Source: an uncultured Micavibrio sp.
GTDB lineage: Bacteria; Pseudomonadota; Alphaproteobacteria; Micavibrionales; UBA1664
Length of the DNA: 10,659 bases
Assembly (NCBI GenBank): GCA_937896295.1
Contig: CALBME010000163.1
Span: 1-10,659 of the forward strand
Direction of reading: 5' to 3'
The translations under genes and the position numbers were made by a program. Positions 1 through 6,457 of the stretch are shown in pieces. Every line of letters begins with the position of its first letter. Position 1 is the stretch's first letter. Below the pieces are notes generated by a model. The model had not been told where the DNA came from. It saw only the letters and a program-made list of their open reading frames with translations, and searched no databases.

Positions 1-324
1 ATGGTTCAGAACCACGAGCCGCGTCACTTTGAGCGCGTGCATTTTCTCGACAGCATCTTTCAATGTGTCATCCTCGTTGCAGGCATAAGCCTGCGGCGTC
101 ATAAAATCGGCAACGATTTCATTTTTTGGCTTCAGCCCCTTGGCGACCGCACGGGTGACGATGTCACGGTCCGTGATAATGCCCTGCAGCGTCCGGTGCA
201 GGACGACGGGAAGCGCGCCGCAATTGATAAACTGCATGACTTTCGCCGCTTCCTCCAGCGTCGAGTCCGGATCGATGAATACCGGTTTTTCCGTCATGAC
301 ATCTTTGACTTTTTGTGTGGTCAT
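1..324 (-). CDS. CBS-domain protein, 3' end cut off by window edge
   Basis: Seen: 108 codons are open from an ATG at 324 to the window edge. An AGGGAG ribosome site lies about 7 bases upstream. The first CBS motif covers residues 7-62 and includes VMTEKPVFIDPDSTLEEAA, then GIITDRDIVTRAV at 48-60. A second begins at DFMTP (73-77) and runs off the edge at VTRLVVLNH. Family knowledge: stand-alone paired CBS proteins of about 140-150 residues bind adenine nucleotides (AMP, ATP, NAD) as a Bateman module and act as cytoplasmic energy or redox sensors. Many are induced under low oxygen. Context: the gene diverges from a host-attachment-family gene, and an FNR/FixK box centred at 389.5 sits 65 bases upstream of its start, so microaerobic activation is inferred. 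The partner protein is unknown. Roughly 30-40 C-terminal residues are missing. Confidence 0.9.
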   Translation of the reverse strand, partial: MTTQKVKDVMTEKPVFIDPDSTLEEAAKVMQFINCGALPVVLHRTLQGIITDRDIVTRAVAKGLKPKNEIVADFMTPQAYACNEDDTLKDAVEKMHALKVTRLVVLNH

Positions 325-382
325 CTGGCTTCTCCCTAAGGTTTATGCAGGATGACCTGACCACAATCCTGGATTGAAAGAA

Positions 383-396
383 TTGACTTTTATCAA
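383..396 (-). promoter_or_regulatory. FNR/FixK box for the CBS gene
   Basis: TTGACTTTTATCAA matches the FNR/FixK consensus TTGAT-N4-ATCAA at 9 of 10 defined positions. Its centre (389.5) is 65 bases upstream of the CBS start codon. If activation follows the usual -41.5 class II geometry, transcription would start near 348, leaving a leader of about 24 bases. The start site is inferred, not seen. Confidence 0.72.
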
Positions 397-428
397 TCGG
401 CGGGACGTTCAAAGAAAGGGCCGTGATT

Positions 429-442
429 TTGACTTAAATCAA
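429..442 (+). promoter_or_regulatory. FNR/FixK box for the host-attachment-family gene
   Basis: TTGACTTAAATCAA is a second FNR/FixK-type palindrome with the same single departure from consensus (C in TTGAC) as the box at 383-396. Its centre at 435.5 is 56 bases upstream of the ATG at 492. A -41.5 geometry predicts a start near 477 and a 15-base leader. The 46-base centre-to-centre spacing lets each box serve its own divergent gene. Confidence 0.75.
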
Positions 443-491
443 TGACCGTCCGACCCCTTACGGCATTCAATGTGCGATAAGAGGACATCCC

Positions 492-1001
492 ATGAAACTG
501 AGCAGCATACTGGCCGATAAGGGCATTCAGATTTTTGGCGACGAAATGAAATATCATGCGGTGCGCGAAGTGACCCGCATCTGGATTGTTGTCGCCGACC
601 AGGAAAAAGCCCATGTTTACCGGAAGATCATTGCCGACGGCGTGGCGCTGATCGCCACGGCCAGCGCAGCTGAAACCAAGCAGGCCGGGTCTGCGCATAC
701 GGCGTATGCGCGTGCGCGCAGCCTTTTGTACCGGACGAACCGGCATGTGCGGCAATCTTATCCAGCCCCCGCGCCCACGGATGATTTTCTGCAAAAACTT
801 GCGGGCTGGCTCAACGAGGCGGAGCAGGAAAACGCCTTTGACCGGCTGGTTCTTATCGCGCCTGCACATACGCTCAATGCCCTACGCCCGGTGTTAAGCG
901 AAAAGGCGCATGAACGGATTATGACAGAGCTGGATAAAGACATGGCAGGATTGTCCGATGAGGACATACGCAGCCAATTGGCGGAAATTATCCGGTTTTA
1001 A
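492..1001 (+). CDS. Host-attachment family protein (Host_attach/baeRF-like)
   Basis: Seen: 169 residues starting at an ATG with GAGGA six bases upstream. The N-terminal half has the strand TRIWIVVADQEKAHVYR (residues 28-44). A linker with the basic patch RARSLLYRTNRHVRQ (74-88) follows. The C-terminal half has FDRLVLIAPAHTLNALRPVLS (116-136) and KAHERIMTELDKDMAGLS (138-155). These are the hallmarks of the Host_attach family, named for a protein needed for attachment to host cells in Agrobacterium-type bacteria and related to eRF1-domain proteins. No signal peptide or membrane segment is present, so it is probably cytoplasmic and the family name may not describe its job. Context: it is the divergent partner of a CBS sensor under an FNR/FixK box. 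Its stop overlaps the convergent regulator's stop by 4 bases. Molecular function is unknown. Confidence 0.85.
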   Translation: MKLSSILADKGIQIFGDEMKYHAVREVTRIWIVVADQEKAHVYRKIIADGVALIATASAAETKQAGSAHTAYARARSLLYRTNRHVRQSYPAPAPTDDFLQKLAGWLNEAEQENAFDRLVLIAPAHTLNALRPVLSEKAHERIMTELDKDMAGLSDEDIRSQLAEIIRF

Positions 1002-1786
1002 TGCGCGCGCGCAGTTTTGCCGCCACAGCATTCGCGGCAGTCCGGTTTACTCGCGCAAGAGGCGCCATCCTGCGCATAGGGACAATCGGCATGCTGGGCT
1101 GAGCAGTCCGAACAGCAGAACTGCACCAGGCCGTTGAAGTCGGCGATATGGATTTCATCGCCCTTCACATTGACGCCAATGGTTTTCAACTGTCCAAGCG
1201 CACGGGAAAACGTCTCCGGCTTCATGCCAAGCTTGGTCGCGGCCAGCGATTTGTCGTAGGGAAAATTTACCACGCGCGAGTCCCCTTGCGTACCGATGGA
1301 CAGCTGCAACAACAGGCAGCCGACACGCTGGGGCGCAGACATCTGCGCCAGATGTTCGTTTTCCAGCTGCGTCCTGTTCAGATGCTGCGACAGGCTTTGC
1401 ATCATCCGCACCAGAATGGCGGGATTGGTCCGGGCACGTTCCTTCAGAACACTGGCCGGGATGGCGATAAGCTTTGTTTTTTCAACCGCCTGCGCCCCGT
1501 AGGGATAGTCGGCGCCTTCGAACACCACCGCCTCGCCAAACGTGTCGGTGCGGGTGAAGAGGCCGAGCACAGCCTCGCGCCCCTCATGCGTGTCGCGGTA
1601 GACTTTGACCCAGCCATTCATCACGATGAAGAAGGAAGCGGCCTTGTCACCCCTTACGAAAATGAGCTGGCCTTTGTCGAAGTCGCGCACCTGTGAGACC
1701 TGGCAGAAAGCAAGTATATCGGCCTCTGGCAAGCCTGCAAAAAAGGGCAGAGACTGGAGGAAATAAGTGGCGTTTTTGTCAATCAT
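998..1786 (-). CDS. Crp/Fnr-family regulator with cysteine-rich C-terminal tail
   Basis: Seen: 262 residues, longer than the usual 220-250. The ATG at 1786 is preceded by a GAAGGGA site. A cyclic-nucleotide-binding fold spans about residues 12-125 (KGQLIFVRGD, FFIVMNGWVKVYRDT, DTFGEAVVF). A dimerisation helix covers about 125-148. A winged helix-turn-helix at 174-215 has recognition helix KPETFSRALGQL, with E191, S194 and R195 forming the E-xx-SR pattern of FNR/FixK proteins that read TTGAT-N4-ATCAA. There is no N-terminal cysteine cluster, so it is not a classical Fe-S FNR. Residues 224-254 contain eight cysteines (CC, C228, C235, C244, C250, CC). Inference: this tail could bind metal or an Fe-S cluster or sense redox state. 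Context: it converges on a gene pair carrying two FNR-type boxes, its likely targets. Whether it binds cNMP is unclear. Confidence 0.9.
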   Translation of the reverse strand: MIDKNATYFLQSLPFFAGLPEADILAFCQVSQVRDFDKGQLIFVRGDKAASFFIVMNGWVKVYRDTHEGREAVLGLFTRTDTFGEAVVFEGADYPYGAQAVEKTKLIAIPASVLKERARTNPAILVRMMQSLSQHLNRTQLENEHLAQMSAPQRVGCLLLQLSIGTQGDSRVVNFPYDKSLAATKLGMKPETFSRALGQLKTIGVNVKGDEIHIADFNGLVQFCCSDCSAQHADCPYAQDGASCASKPDCRECCGGKTARAH

Positions 1787-1877
1787 CTGAGCGTCCCTTC
1801 GCTCTATTCGGGGTAGTTATAAACCACGGGGGCCAATTTTTACTACAGGAAATCCATTTTCATATATTCTTGTTCCC
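1787..1877. promoter_or_regulatory. Divergent intergenic region, Crp/Fnr regulator and LysE gene
   Basis: Toward the regulator (minus strand) a TATAAC -10 candidate reads from 1821 to 1816, with no convincing -35. Toward the exporter (plus strand) TATATT at 1863-1868 lies nine bases before the ATG at 1878, with TTACTA at 1840-1845 17 bases upstream. There is no Shine-Dalgarno sequence for the exporter, which points to a leaderless or near-leaderless mRNA. No FNR box was seen here, so autoregulation through that motif is not supported. Confidence 0.4.
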
Positions 1878-2495
1878 ATGATCGATCCATCCACCCTTGC
1901 CGCGTTTGCACTGACCAGCGTCATCATCGAGCTGACGCCGGGGCCGAACATGGCCTATCTGGCCATTCTGGCGACGGCGGAAGGGCGGCGGGCCGGATTT
2001 GCGGCGCTGACCGGCGTGGCCCTTGGGCTGTTGCTGGTGGGCATTGCGGCGGCCATGGGACTGGCCACGCTGATATCCGGTTCGCCACTGGCTTACGAAA
2101 CGTTGCGATGGGGCGGCGTTCTGTATCTTTTCTGGCTGGCGTGGGAAGGATGGCGGGACGAGCGTGAAACGTCGCCCGGTAAGGCCGAGCGGACAGAACA
2201 CGCACGCTTTTTTTCACGCGGTCTTATCACCAACCTGTTAAACCCCAAGGCTGCGCTGTTTTACATCGCCATACTGCCGGGATTTCTGACCCCTGATGCA
2301 TCGCTGGCTTTTCAGGGCCTCATCCTGACGCTGGTCTATGTCTGCATTGCCACGGCGATCCATATCCTGATCGTCGTGCTGGCCGATGCAAGCCGGACAT
2401 TTTTCGCCAGCCAGAACCCTGTTTATGTGCGCAAAGGTCTTTCCCTGCTGCTGGCTGTGGTGGCGATATGGTTTGCATACAAAACCAGTTCTTAA
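1878..2495 (+). CDS. LysE/RhtB-family amino-acid exporter
   Basis: Seen: 205 residues, the family's usual length, strongly hydrophobic with about six predicted membrane spans. TPGPNM at residues 20-25 and NLLNPKAALFY at 119-129 are the LysE/RhtB signatures. The loop WRDERETSPGKAERTEHAR (92-110) is the charged cytoplasmic stretch between the third and fourth spans. Family knowledge: these inner-membrane proteins export amino acids such as lysine, homoserine, threonine or leucine using the proton gradient. The substrate cannot be told from sequence. Start choice: the ATG at 1878 places TPGPNM at the expected distance, although no ribosome site precedes it. Context: it stands alone, divergent from the Crp/Fnr regulator and convergent with katG, with its own terminator immediately after the stop. 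Confidence 0.92.
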   Translation: MIDPSTLAAFALTSVIIELTPGPNMAYLAILATAEGRRAGFAALTGVALGLLLVGIAAAMGLATLISGSPLAYETLRWGGVLYLFWLAWEGWRDERETSPGKAERTEHARFFSRGLITNLLNPKAALFYIAILPGFLTPDASLAFQGLILTLVYVCIATAIHILIVVLADASRTFFASQNPVYVRKGLSLLLAVVAIWFAYKTSS

Positions 2496-2543
2496 AAGGA
2501 AGGCGCCCGGTTTGACCCGGACGCCCTTTAAAGAAGTTTTTTT
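2491..2543 (+). terminator. Intrinsic terminator after the LysE-family gene
   Basis: A long imperfect stem pairs 2491-2499 with 2525-2533 (one A-A mismatch). After a small bulge it continues as GCG plus CCGG against CCGG plus CGC (2503-2510 with 2517-2524, one mismatch). The loop is six bases, 2511-2516. Seven Ts at 2537-2543 start three bases after the stem. The stem includes the exporter's stop codon. On the opposite strand the stem lies just downstream of katG and may serve it too, though the T tract is poorer there. Confidence 0.8.
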
Positions 2544-2551
2544 CAAGCCTC

Positions 2552-4729
2552 TCAGGCCAGATCGAAGCGGTCCGCATTCATGACCTTGACCCATGCGGCC
2601 ACGAAGTCAGAGACGAATTTGGCCTTGGCGTCGGCGCATGCATACACTTCCGCCAGCGCGCGCAGCTGCGAGTGCGAACCGAAGATGAGATCAACGCGCG
2701 TCGCGGTGTATTTCACCTGACCCGTCCTGATGTCATACCCTTCGTACACACCGTCGGTGGCTGCGGGTTTCCACTGGGTGTCCATGGTCAGCAGGTTGAC
2801 GAAGAAATCGTTCGTCAGCTGGCCGACCCTGTCGGTGAATACGCCGTGCTTAACGCCCTTGGCATTCACACCCAGTACGCGCAGGCCGCCGACCAGCGCG
2901 GTCATTTCCGGCGCGGTCAGGCCGAGAAGCTGGGCACGGTCGATCAGCGCCTCCTCCGGCTTCATGAACGGCACGCCGCGCTGATAGTTGCGGAAACCAT
3001 CCGACACAGGTTGCAGATAACCGAAGGAGTGCACGTCGGTCTGGTCCTGCGTTGCATCGGTACGACCCGGCGTAAACGGAACCGTGACCGCATGACCTGC
3101 ATCTTTAGCAGCCTTTTCAACGCCGGCATCACCGGCCAGCACGATCAGGTCAGCCAGCGAGACTTTCTTGCCGAAGTCTTTCTGGATGCCTTCCAGAACG
3201 GCAATCACCTTCGCCAGCTGGGCGGGGTTGTTCACCTCCCAGTTTTTCTGCGGTTCCAGGCGCACGCGCGCGCCGTTGGCGCCGCCACGCTTGTCCGATT
3301 TACGGAAGGTGCTGGCCGAGGCCCATGCGGTGGAGACCAGTTCCGACACGGACAGGCCCGAGGCGAGGATTTTTTCCTTCAGCGCCTTTGCGTCCGCGTC
3401 GCCGATCAGCGGGTGATCGACCGGGGGGACGGGGTCCTGCCAGATCAGGGTTTCCTGCGGCACCAGTTTGCCGTGATAACGGGTTTTGGGCCCCATGTCG
3501 CGGTGGGTCAGTTTGAACCATGCGCGCGCGAACGCATCGGCAAACGCGGCGTTGTCGGCAAGGAAGCGGCGCGAGATTTTCTCGTAAGCCGGGTCCATGC
3601 GCAGCGCGAGGTCGGAGGTCAGCATGGTGGGCAGTTTTTTCTTCGACGGGTCAAACGCGTCGGGAATGACGGGTTCGGCATTCTTGGCGACCCATTGCTT
3701 GGCGCCCGCCGGGCTTTGCGTCAGTTCCCATTCATATTTGAACAGGTTTTCGAAGTAATAGTTGCTCCACTGCGTGGGCGTCTGCGTCCACGTGACTTCC
3801 GGCCCGCCGGTGATGGCGTCGGCGCCGAAGCCGGTGCCGTGCTTGCTTTTCCATCCCAGCCCCTGATCCTCGATCGCGGCGCCTTCCGGTTCCGGACCGA
3901 TGAGGGACGGATCGCCCGCGCCGTGGGTTTTGCCGAAGGTGTGACCGCCGGCGATGAGGGCCACGGTTTCCTCGTCATTCATGCCCATACGGCCGAAGGT
4001 TTCGCGAATATCGCGCGCCGAGGCCAGCGGGTCAGGATTGCCGTTGGGCCCTTCCGGGTTGACGTAGATGAGGCCCATCTGGACCGCGCCCAGCGGTTCG
4101 GACAGTTGGCGTTCGCCGCTATAGCGTTCATCGCCCAGCCACGTGCCTTCCGGACCCCAGTAAAGTTCCTCCGGTTCCCACGTATCGGCACGGCCACCGG
4201 CAAAGCCAAAGGTTTTGAAGCCCATGGATTCCAGCGCGACATTGCCGACCAGAACGAACAGGTCGGCCCATGAGATCTTGCGGCCGTATTTCTGTTTGAT
4301 CGGCCAGAGCAGGCGGCGCGCCTTGTCGAGGTTTGCGTTATCGGGCCATGAATTGAGAGGGGCGAAGCGTTGCTGTCCCCCGCCAGCACCGCCGCGGCCA
4401 TCGGTCACGCGATACGTGCCGGCGCTGTGCCATGCCAGGCGGATGAACAGGCCGCCGTAGTGACCGAAGTCAGCCGGCCACCAGTCTTTAGAGTCCGTCA
4501 TCAGCGCATGCAGGTCCTTGATAAGCGCGTCGAGATCGAGGGTTTTGAATTCGGCCACGTAGTCGAAATCCTGCCCCATCGGGTCGGATTGCGGGGCGTG
4601 CTGGTTCAGCCCCTGCAGGCTGAGCATTTCCGGCCACCAGTCGCGGTTGCCGCGGGGGCCGGGCTTTTTGCCGCCGCCATGGGCCACGGGGCATTTGCCT
4701 TCGGTTTTCTTGTGATCCTGTGCGTCCAT
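2552..4729 (-). CDS. katG: Catalase-peroxidase KatG
   Basis: Haem enzyme that breaks down hydrogen peroxide by catalase and peroxidase activity in the cytoplasm. Seen: 725 residues, the normal bacterial length. The distal active-site triad is R97, W100, H101 in RLAWHSAGTYR. W100, Y222 (LIYVNPEGP) and M248 (GRMGMND) form the Met-Tyr-Trp adduct needed for catalase activity, with spacings like E. coli W105/Y226/M252. The proximal haem ligand is H263 in IAGGHTFGKTHGAG. The second, haem-free domain is intact, including the typical PFTPGRTDATQDQTD region and a normal C-terminus. Start choice: an upstream ATG at 4765 is open, but AGGAG sits six bases before the ATG at 4729, which gives the usual N-terminus MDAQDHKK. 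Context: monocistronic, convergent with the LysE gene and divergent from a membrane operon. No OxyR site could be assigned with confidence. Confidence 0.98.
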   Translation of the reverse strand: MDAQDHKKTEGKCPVAHGGGKKPGPRGNRDWWPEMLSLQGLNQHAPQSDPMGQDFDYVAEFKTLDLDALIKDLHALMTDSKDWWPADFGHYGGLFIRLAWHSAGTYRVTDGRGGAGGGQQRFAPLNSWPDNANLDKARRLLWPIKQKYGRKISWADLFVLVGNVALESMGFKTFGFAGGRADTWEPEELYWGPEGTWLGDERYSGERQLSEPLGAVQMGLIYVNPEGPNGNPDPLASARDIRETFGRMGMNDEETVALIAGGHTFGKTHGAGDPSLIGPEPEGAAIEDQGLGWKSKHGTGFGADAITGGPEVTWTQTPTQWSNYYFENLFKYEWELTQSPAGAKQWVAKNAEPVIPDAFDPSKKKLPTMLTSDLALRMDPAYEKISRRFLADNAAFADAFARAWFKLTHRDMGPKTRYHGKLVPQETLIWQDPVPPVDHPLIGDADAKALKEKILASGLSVSELVSTAWASASTFRKSDKRGGANGARVRLEPQKNWEVNNPAQLAKVIAVLEGIQKDFGKKVSLADLIVLAGDAGVEKAAKDAGHAVTVPFTPGRTDATQDQTDVHSFGYLQPVSDGFRNYQRGVPFMKPEEALIDRAQLLGLTAPEMTALVGGLRVLGVNAKGVKHGVFTDRVGQLTNDFFVNLLTMDTQWKPAATDGVYEGYDIRTGQVKYTATRVDLIFGSHSQLRALAEVYACADAKAKFVSDFVAAWVKVMNADRFDLA

Positions 4730-4832
4730 CGTCATCTCCTGCCGGGTGTTAAAAGCGAGATGCATATGTACTAAACCGCCCCGGCTTTGGCCAGTACCCC
4801 CTTACAGCCTGTGGGGCATTTTTCCAGCCCAA

Positions 4833-4858
4833 GGAACAAATCCCCTACCCCTCGTGTT
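4833..4858 (+). promoter_or_regulatory. Candidate EcfG-type (general stress) promoter
   Basis: GGAAC at 4833-4837 is followed 19 bases later by TT (4857-4858, within GTGTTC). This fits the alphaproteobacterial EcfG/RpoE2 pattern GGAAC-N18/19-TT. It would give a leader of about 33 bases before the 24-residue ORF at 4897. A similarly spaced site precedes the glycine-zipper gene (8704-8729). The motif is short, so this is a prediction. Confidence 0.45.
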
Positions 4859-4896
4859 CGTATCCCGTCAGTCAACATTCTTACGGAGATATGAAT

Positions 4897-4971
4897 ATGA
4901 ACGCAGTTATCTACCTTGTCGGCCTGGTCGTCGTTGTCATGGCCATCCTGTCCTTCCTCGGCCTGCACTGA
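4897..4971 (+). CDS. 24-residue single-span membrane peptide
   Basis: Seen: ATG to TGA encodes MNAVIYLVGLVVVVMAILSF plus LGLH. The GGAG ribosome site at 4885-4888 is eight bases from this ATG. An in-frame ATG at 4891 lies only two bases from GGAG and is less likely. The peptide is one continuous hydrophobic segment with no charged residues before the terminal histidine, so it should insert in the inner membrane. Peptides of this kind occur widely in alphaproteobacteria, usually annotated as hypothetical or missed; that comparison is from memory. Context: the stop is 11 bases before the next ATG, so the two genes are almost certainly cotranscribed behind the candidate stress promoter. Function is unknown; it may be a small partner of the downstream membrane protein. 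Confidence 0.75.
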   Translation: MNAVIYLVGLVVVVMAILSFLGLH

Positions 4972-4982
4972 GAGAGGGCCCC

Positions 4983-5570
4983 ATGGCGAGCACAACTTTC
5001 AACACCAATACTTCCTATGTCAGCTGGGGCGCGATCCTGGCCGGTTCGGTCCTTGCGGGCGCGTTTTCGGTCGTGATGCTGCAGTTCGGCAGCGCCGTCG
5101 GCCTGTCGGCCACGGACATCGCCAACAGCGACGTGCTGGTCACGCCGCAGAAGGTCTTTGCCATCGGTTTCTGGATCCTGTGGATTCAGGTGATGGCGTC
5201 GGGCATCGGCGGTTATATCGCCGGACGCCTGCGCCAGCCGCTGGAAAACGCATCCACCCATGAAAGCGAAGTGCGCGACGGCGCGCACGGCGTTCTGGTA
5301 TGGGCGACATCGACGCTAGCCGTCTTTGCCGCCGCCGCCATCATGGGCGCGTTTGCCGCCCTTGCCCCGGAAGCCGCCGACACCGCCCGCGAAGCGGTGA
5401 AATCGCCGGAACTTCTGGCCAACCAGAAAGGCATTTCGATCATTCTGGCGTTCGGCGCGGCATCCACCGCCCTCGCCTCCGCCGTTGTGTCGTGGTTCGC
5501 CGCGACCAAGGGCGGCGATCACCGCGACAACGAAGTGGACCTTCGCGGTTACTTCTCGTTCAAAAACTAA
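4983..5570 (+). CDS. PhnA-like four-span inner-membrane protein
   Basis: Seen: 195 residues. Predicted membrane spans are about 14-40 (SWGAILAGSVLAGAFSVVML), 58-82 (ending GGYIAGRLRQP), 102-128 and 150-174. A conserved-looking loop, HESEVRDGAHGVLVWATST, precedes span three, and the C-terminal tail is polar. The SWGAI-LAG opening, the GGYIAGRL motif and the E-x-DGxHGxxxW loop resemble the alphaproteobacterial membrane family often labelled PhnA-like; no phosphonate function follows from that name. Start choice: the ATG at 4983 follows a GAGAGGG site. The reading frame is open further upstream to 4746, but that crosses the small peptide gene and the promoter region and is rejected. Context: second gene of a two-gene operon with the 24-residue peptide, closed by a strong terminator. 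Role unknown, probably envelope stress. Confidence 0.85.
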   Translation: MASTTFNTNTSYVSWGAILAGSVLAGAFSVVMLQFGSAVGLSATDIANSDVLVTPQKVFAIGFWILWIQVMASGIGGYIAGRLRQPLENASTHESEVRDGAHGVLVWATSTLAVFAAAAIMGAFAALAPEAADTAREAVKSPELLANQKGISIILAFGAASTALASAVVSWFAATKGGDHRDNEVDLRGYFSFKN

Positions 5571-5575
5571 AAAAG

Positions 5576-5606
5576 AAAAGGCCGCTTGATGAAGCGGCCT
5601 TTTTTT
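5576..5606. terminator. Bidirectional intrinsic terminator
   Basis: A perfect nine-base-pair stem pairs AGGCCGCTT (5579-5587) with AAGCGGCCT (5592-5600) around the GATG loop. It extends with A-T pairs and is followed by seven Ts at 5600-5606. On the minus strand the same stem is followed by TTTTCTTTTTT. It therefore closes both the PhnA-like operon and the convergent lipoprotein operon. Confidence 0.95.
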
Positions 5607-5627
5607 CGTTCGCATTTTTTGAAACGC

Positions 5628-6044
5628 TTATTCCCAGAAACGCCACCATTTTTTGGACGGCGCCTGGTCCGGCATGGCCACCGGTGCAGGAGACGGCACC
5701 ACTTTGGCGATATCAGCCCCGCGGCAATACGCCTCCCCCGCCTTGACGAGCAGGCAGTCTTTCTTACGGGCGAGCCAGCGATCGCCGGTCTTGTCGCCGG
5801 TGATGGGCGTTACCGTTTCCACGATGCCGTTGCGGGCGAAGGTGATTTTGCCGGACTTGTCACGGCGGCCCGGATAGGTGCGTGTTCCGTCCACGTTGCT
5901 GACGATGACGTCATAGTTTCCACGCAGGCCGGGGTTGAGAATGATGTACTTGCCCTCGGGCGCGGACCATTTGCCGGCGTAATCGGGCATGGACTGGCAC
6001 GCGGCCAGCAAAAGGCAGGTCAGGATAAGGGCGGCTTTTTTCAT
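5628..6044 (-). CDS. Small lipoprotein, copy 2 of a tandem pair
   Basis: Seen: 138 residues with a signal peptide (MKKAALILTCLLLAACQ) and a lipobox LAAC that puts the lipidated cysteine at residue 16. Q17 in the second position predicts export to the outer membrane. The core at 24-108 shares with the neighbouring 112-residue lipoprotein the pattern GKW-x2-PEGxY, then GxYDV, DGxR, FxRxG, WLAxKxDCL and GExYC. C97 and C107 are probably a disulfide pair in the periplasm. Beyond the core it has an extra proline-rich linker (117-128) and an aromatic basic end, KKWWRFWE, missing from the paralog. Start choice: AGGAG lies seven bases upstream. Context: last gene of the operon, 64 bases after its paralog and ahead of the bidirectional terminator. 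I recognise no named family; function unknown. Confidence 0.85.
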   Translation of the reverse strand: MKKAALILTCLLLAACQSMPDYAGKWSAPEGKYIILNPGLRGNYDVIVSNVDGTRTYPGRRDKSGKITFARNGIVETVTPITGDKTGDRWLARKKDCLLVKAGEAYCRGADIAKVVPSPAPVAMPDQAPSKKWWRFWE

Positions 6045-6108
6045 GGCAATCTCCTATGCCGGACAAGGATATACCGGGTTTGGGCGATTTCCAACAGGGC
6101 GTAGACGC

Positions 6109-6447
6109 CTAATCGCAGCAATACCCTTCGCCCATGCGAATCACGAGGCAGTCGTGTTTATCGGCCAGCCATTTCATCCCGGTCTGCGCGCCGTTCCCAG
6201 GCACGATTTTCTCACGCACGCCGTCGCGGGTAAATTCGAGGACCCCTTCCGCATTATGCGCCGCGTTAAAGACGCGCTCGCCATCAAGATCGCGGATGGC
6301 GACATCATACGTGCCGCGGTTGTTCTGCTGCAGGGTCATATATGTGCCTTCCGGCCCCATCCATTTACCCGACCAGTCAGGGGCATCTGCAGGGGGCTGG
6401 CAGGCGGCCATCAACAGAGCGGTGGCGATGAACAGTACAGATCTCAT
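6109..6447 (-). CDS. Small lipoprotein, copy 1 of a tandem pair
   Basis: Seen: 112 residues with signal peptide MRSVLFIATALLMAACQ and lipobox MAAC (C16), again with Q at the next position. The mature core, SGKWMGPEGTYMTL through GMKWLADKHDCLVIRMGEGYC, aligns with the downstream 138-residue lipoprotein over about 85 residues. C100 and C110 match the probable disulfide of the paralog, and an additional C111 follows. The chain ends two residues after the YC motif. A strong GGAGGA ribosome site lies upstream of the ATG at 6447. Context: it starts 10 bases after the greB stop, so it is translated from the dehydrogenase-greB transcript. The WSGKW...PEG opening suggests a small beta-sandwich fold, but this is a guess. 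Function unknown. Confidence 0.85.
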   Translation of the reverse strand: MRSVLFIATALLMAACQPPADAPDWSGKWMGPEGTYMTLQQNNRGTYDVAIRDLDGERVFNAAHNAEGVLEFTRDGVREKIVPGNGAQTGMKWLADKHDCLVIRMGEGYCCD

Positions 6448-6457
6448 TCTTCCTCCT

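Noticed and set aside
998..1001. Four-base overlap of convergent stop codons (also at 8989-8992)
   Set aside because: TTAA shared by convergent stops is common in compact bacterial genomes and needs no special explanation.
1148..1696. 182-codon plus-strand frame opposite the Crp/Fnr gene
   Set aside because: It lies wholly within a clear Crp/Fnr coding sequence and shows no recognisable domain or ribosome site.
2672..4273. 533-codon open frame on the plus strand opposite katG
   Set aside because: It is the antisense shadow of a fully conserved katG. It has no family motifs, low-complexity Arg/Gly/Phe content and no ribosome site; long antisense frames are expected in GC-rich genes.
4746..4982. 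N-terminal extension of the PhnA-like protein to an ATG at 4746
   Set aside because: The extension crosses the promoter region and the 24-residue gene. The ATG at 4983 has a ribosome site and gives the family's usual N-terminus.
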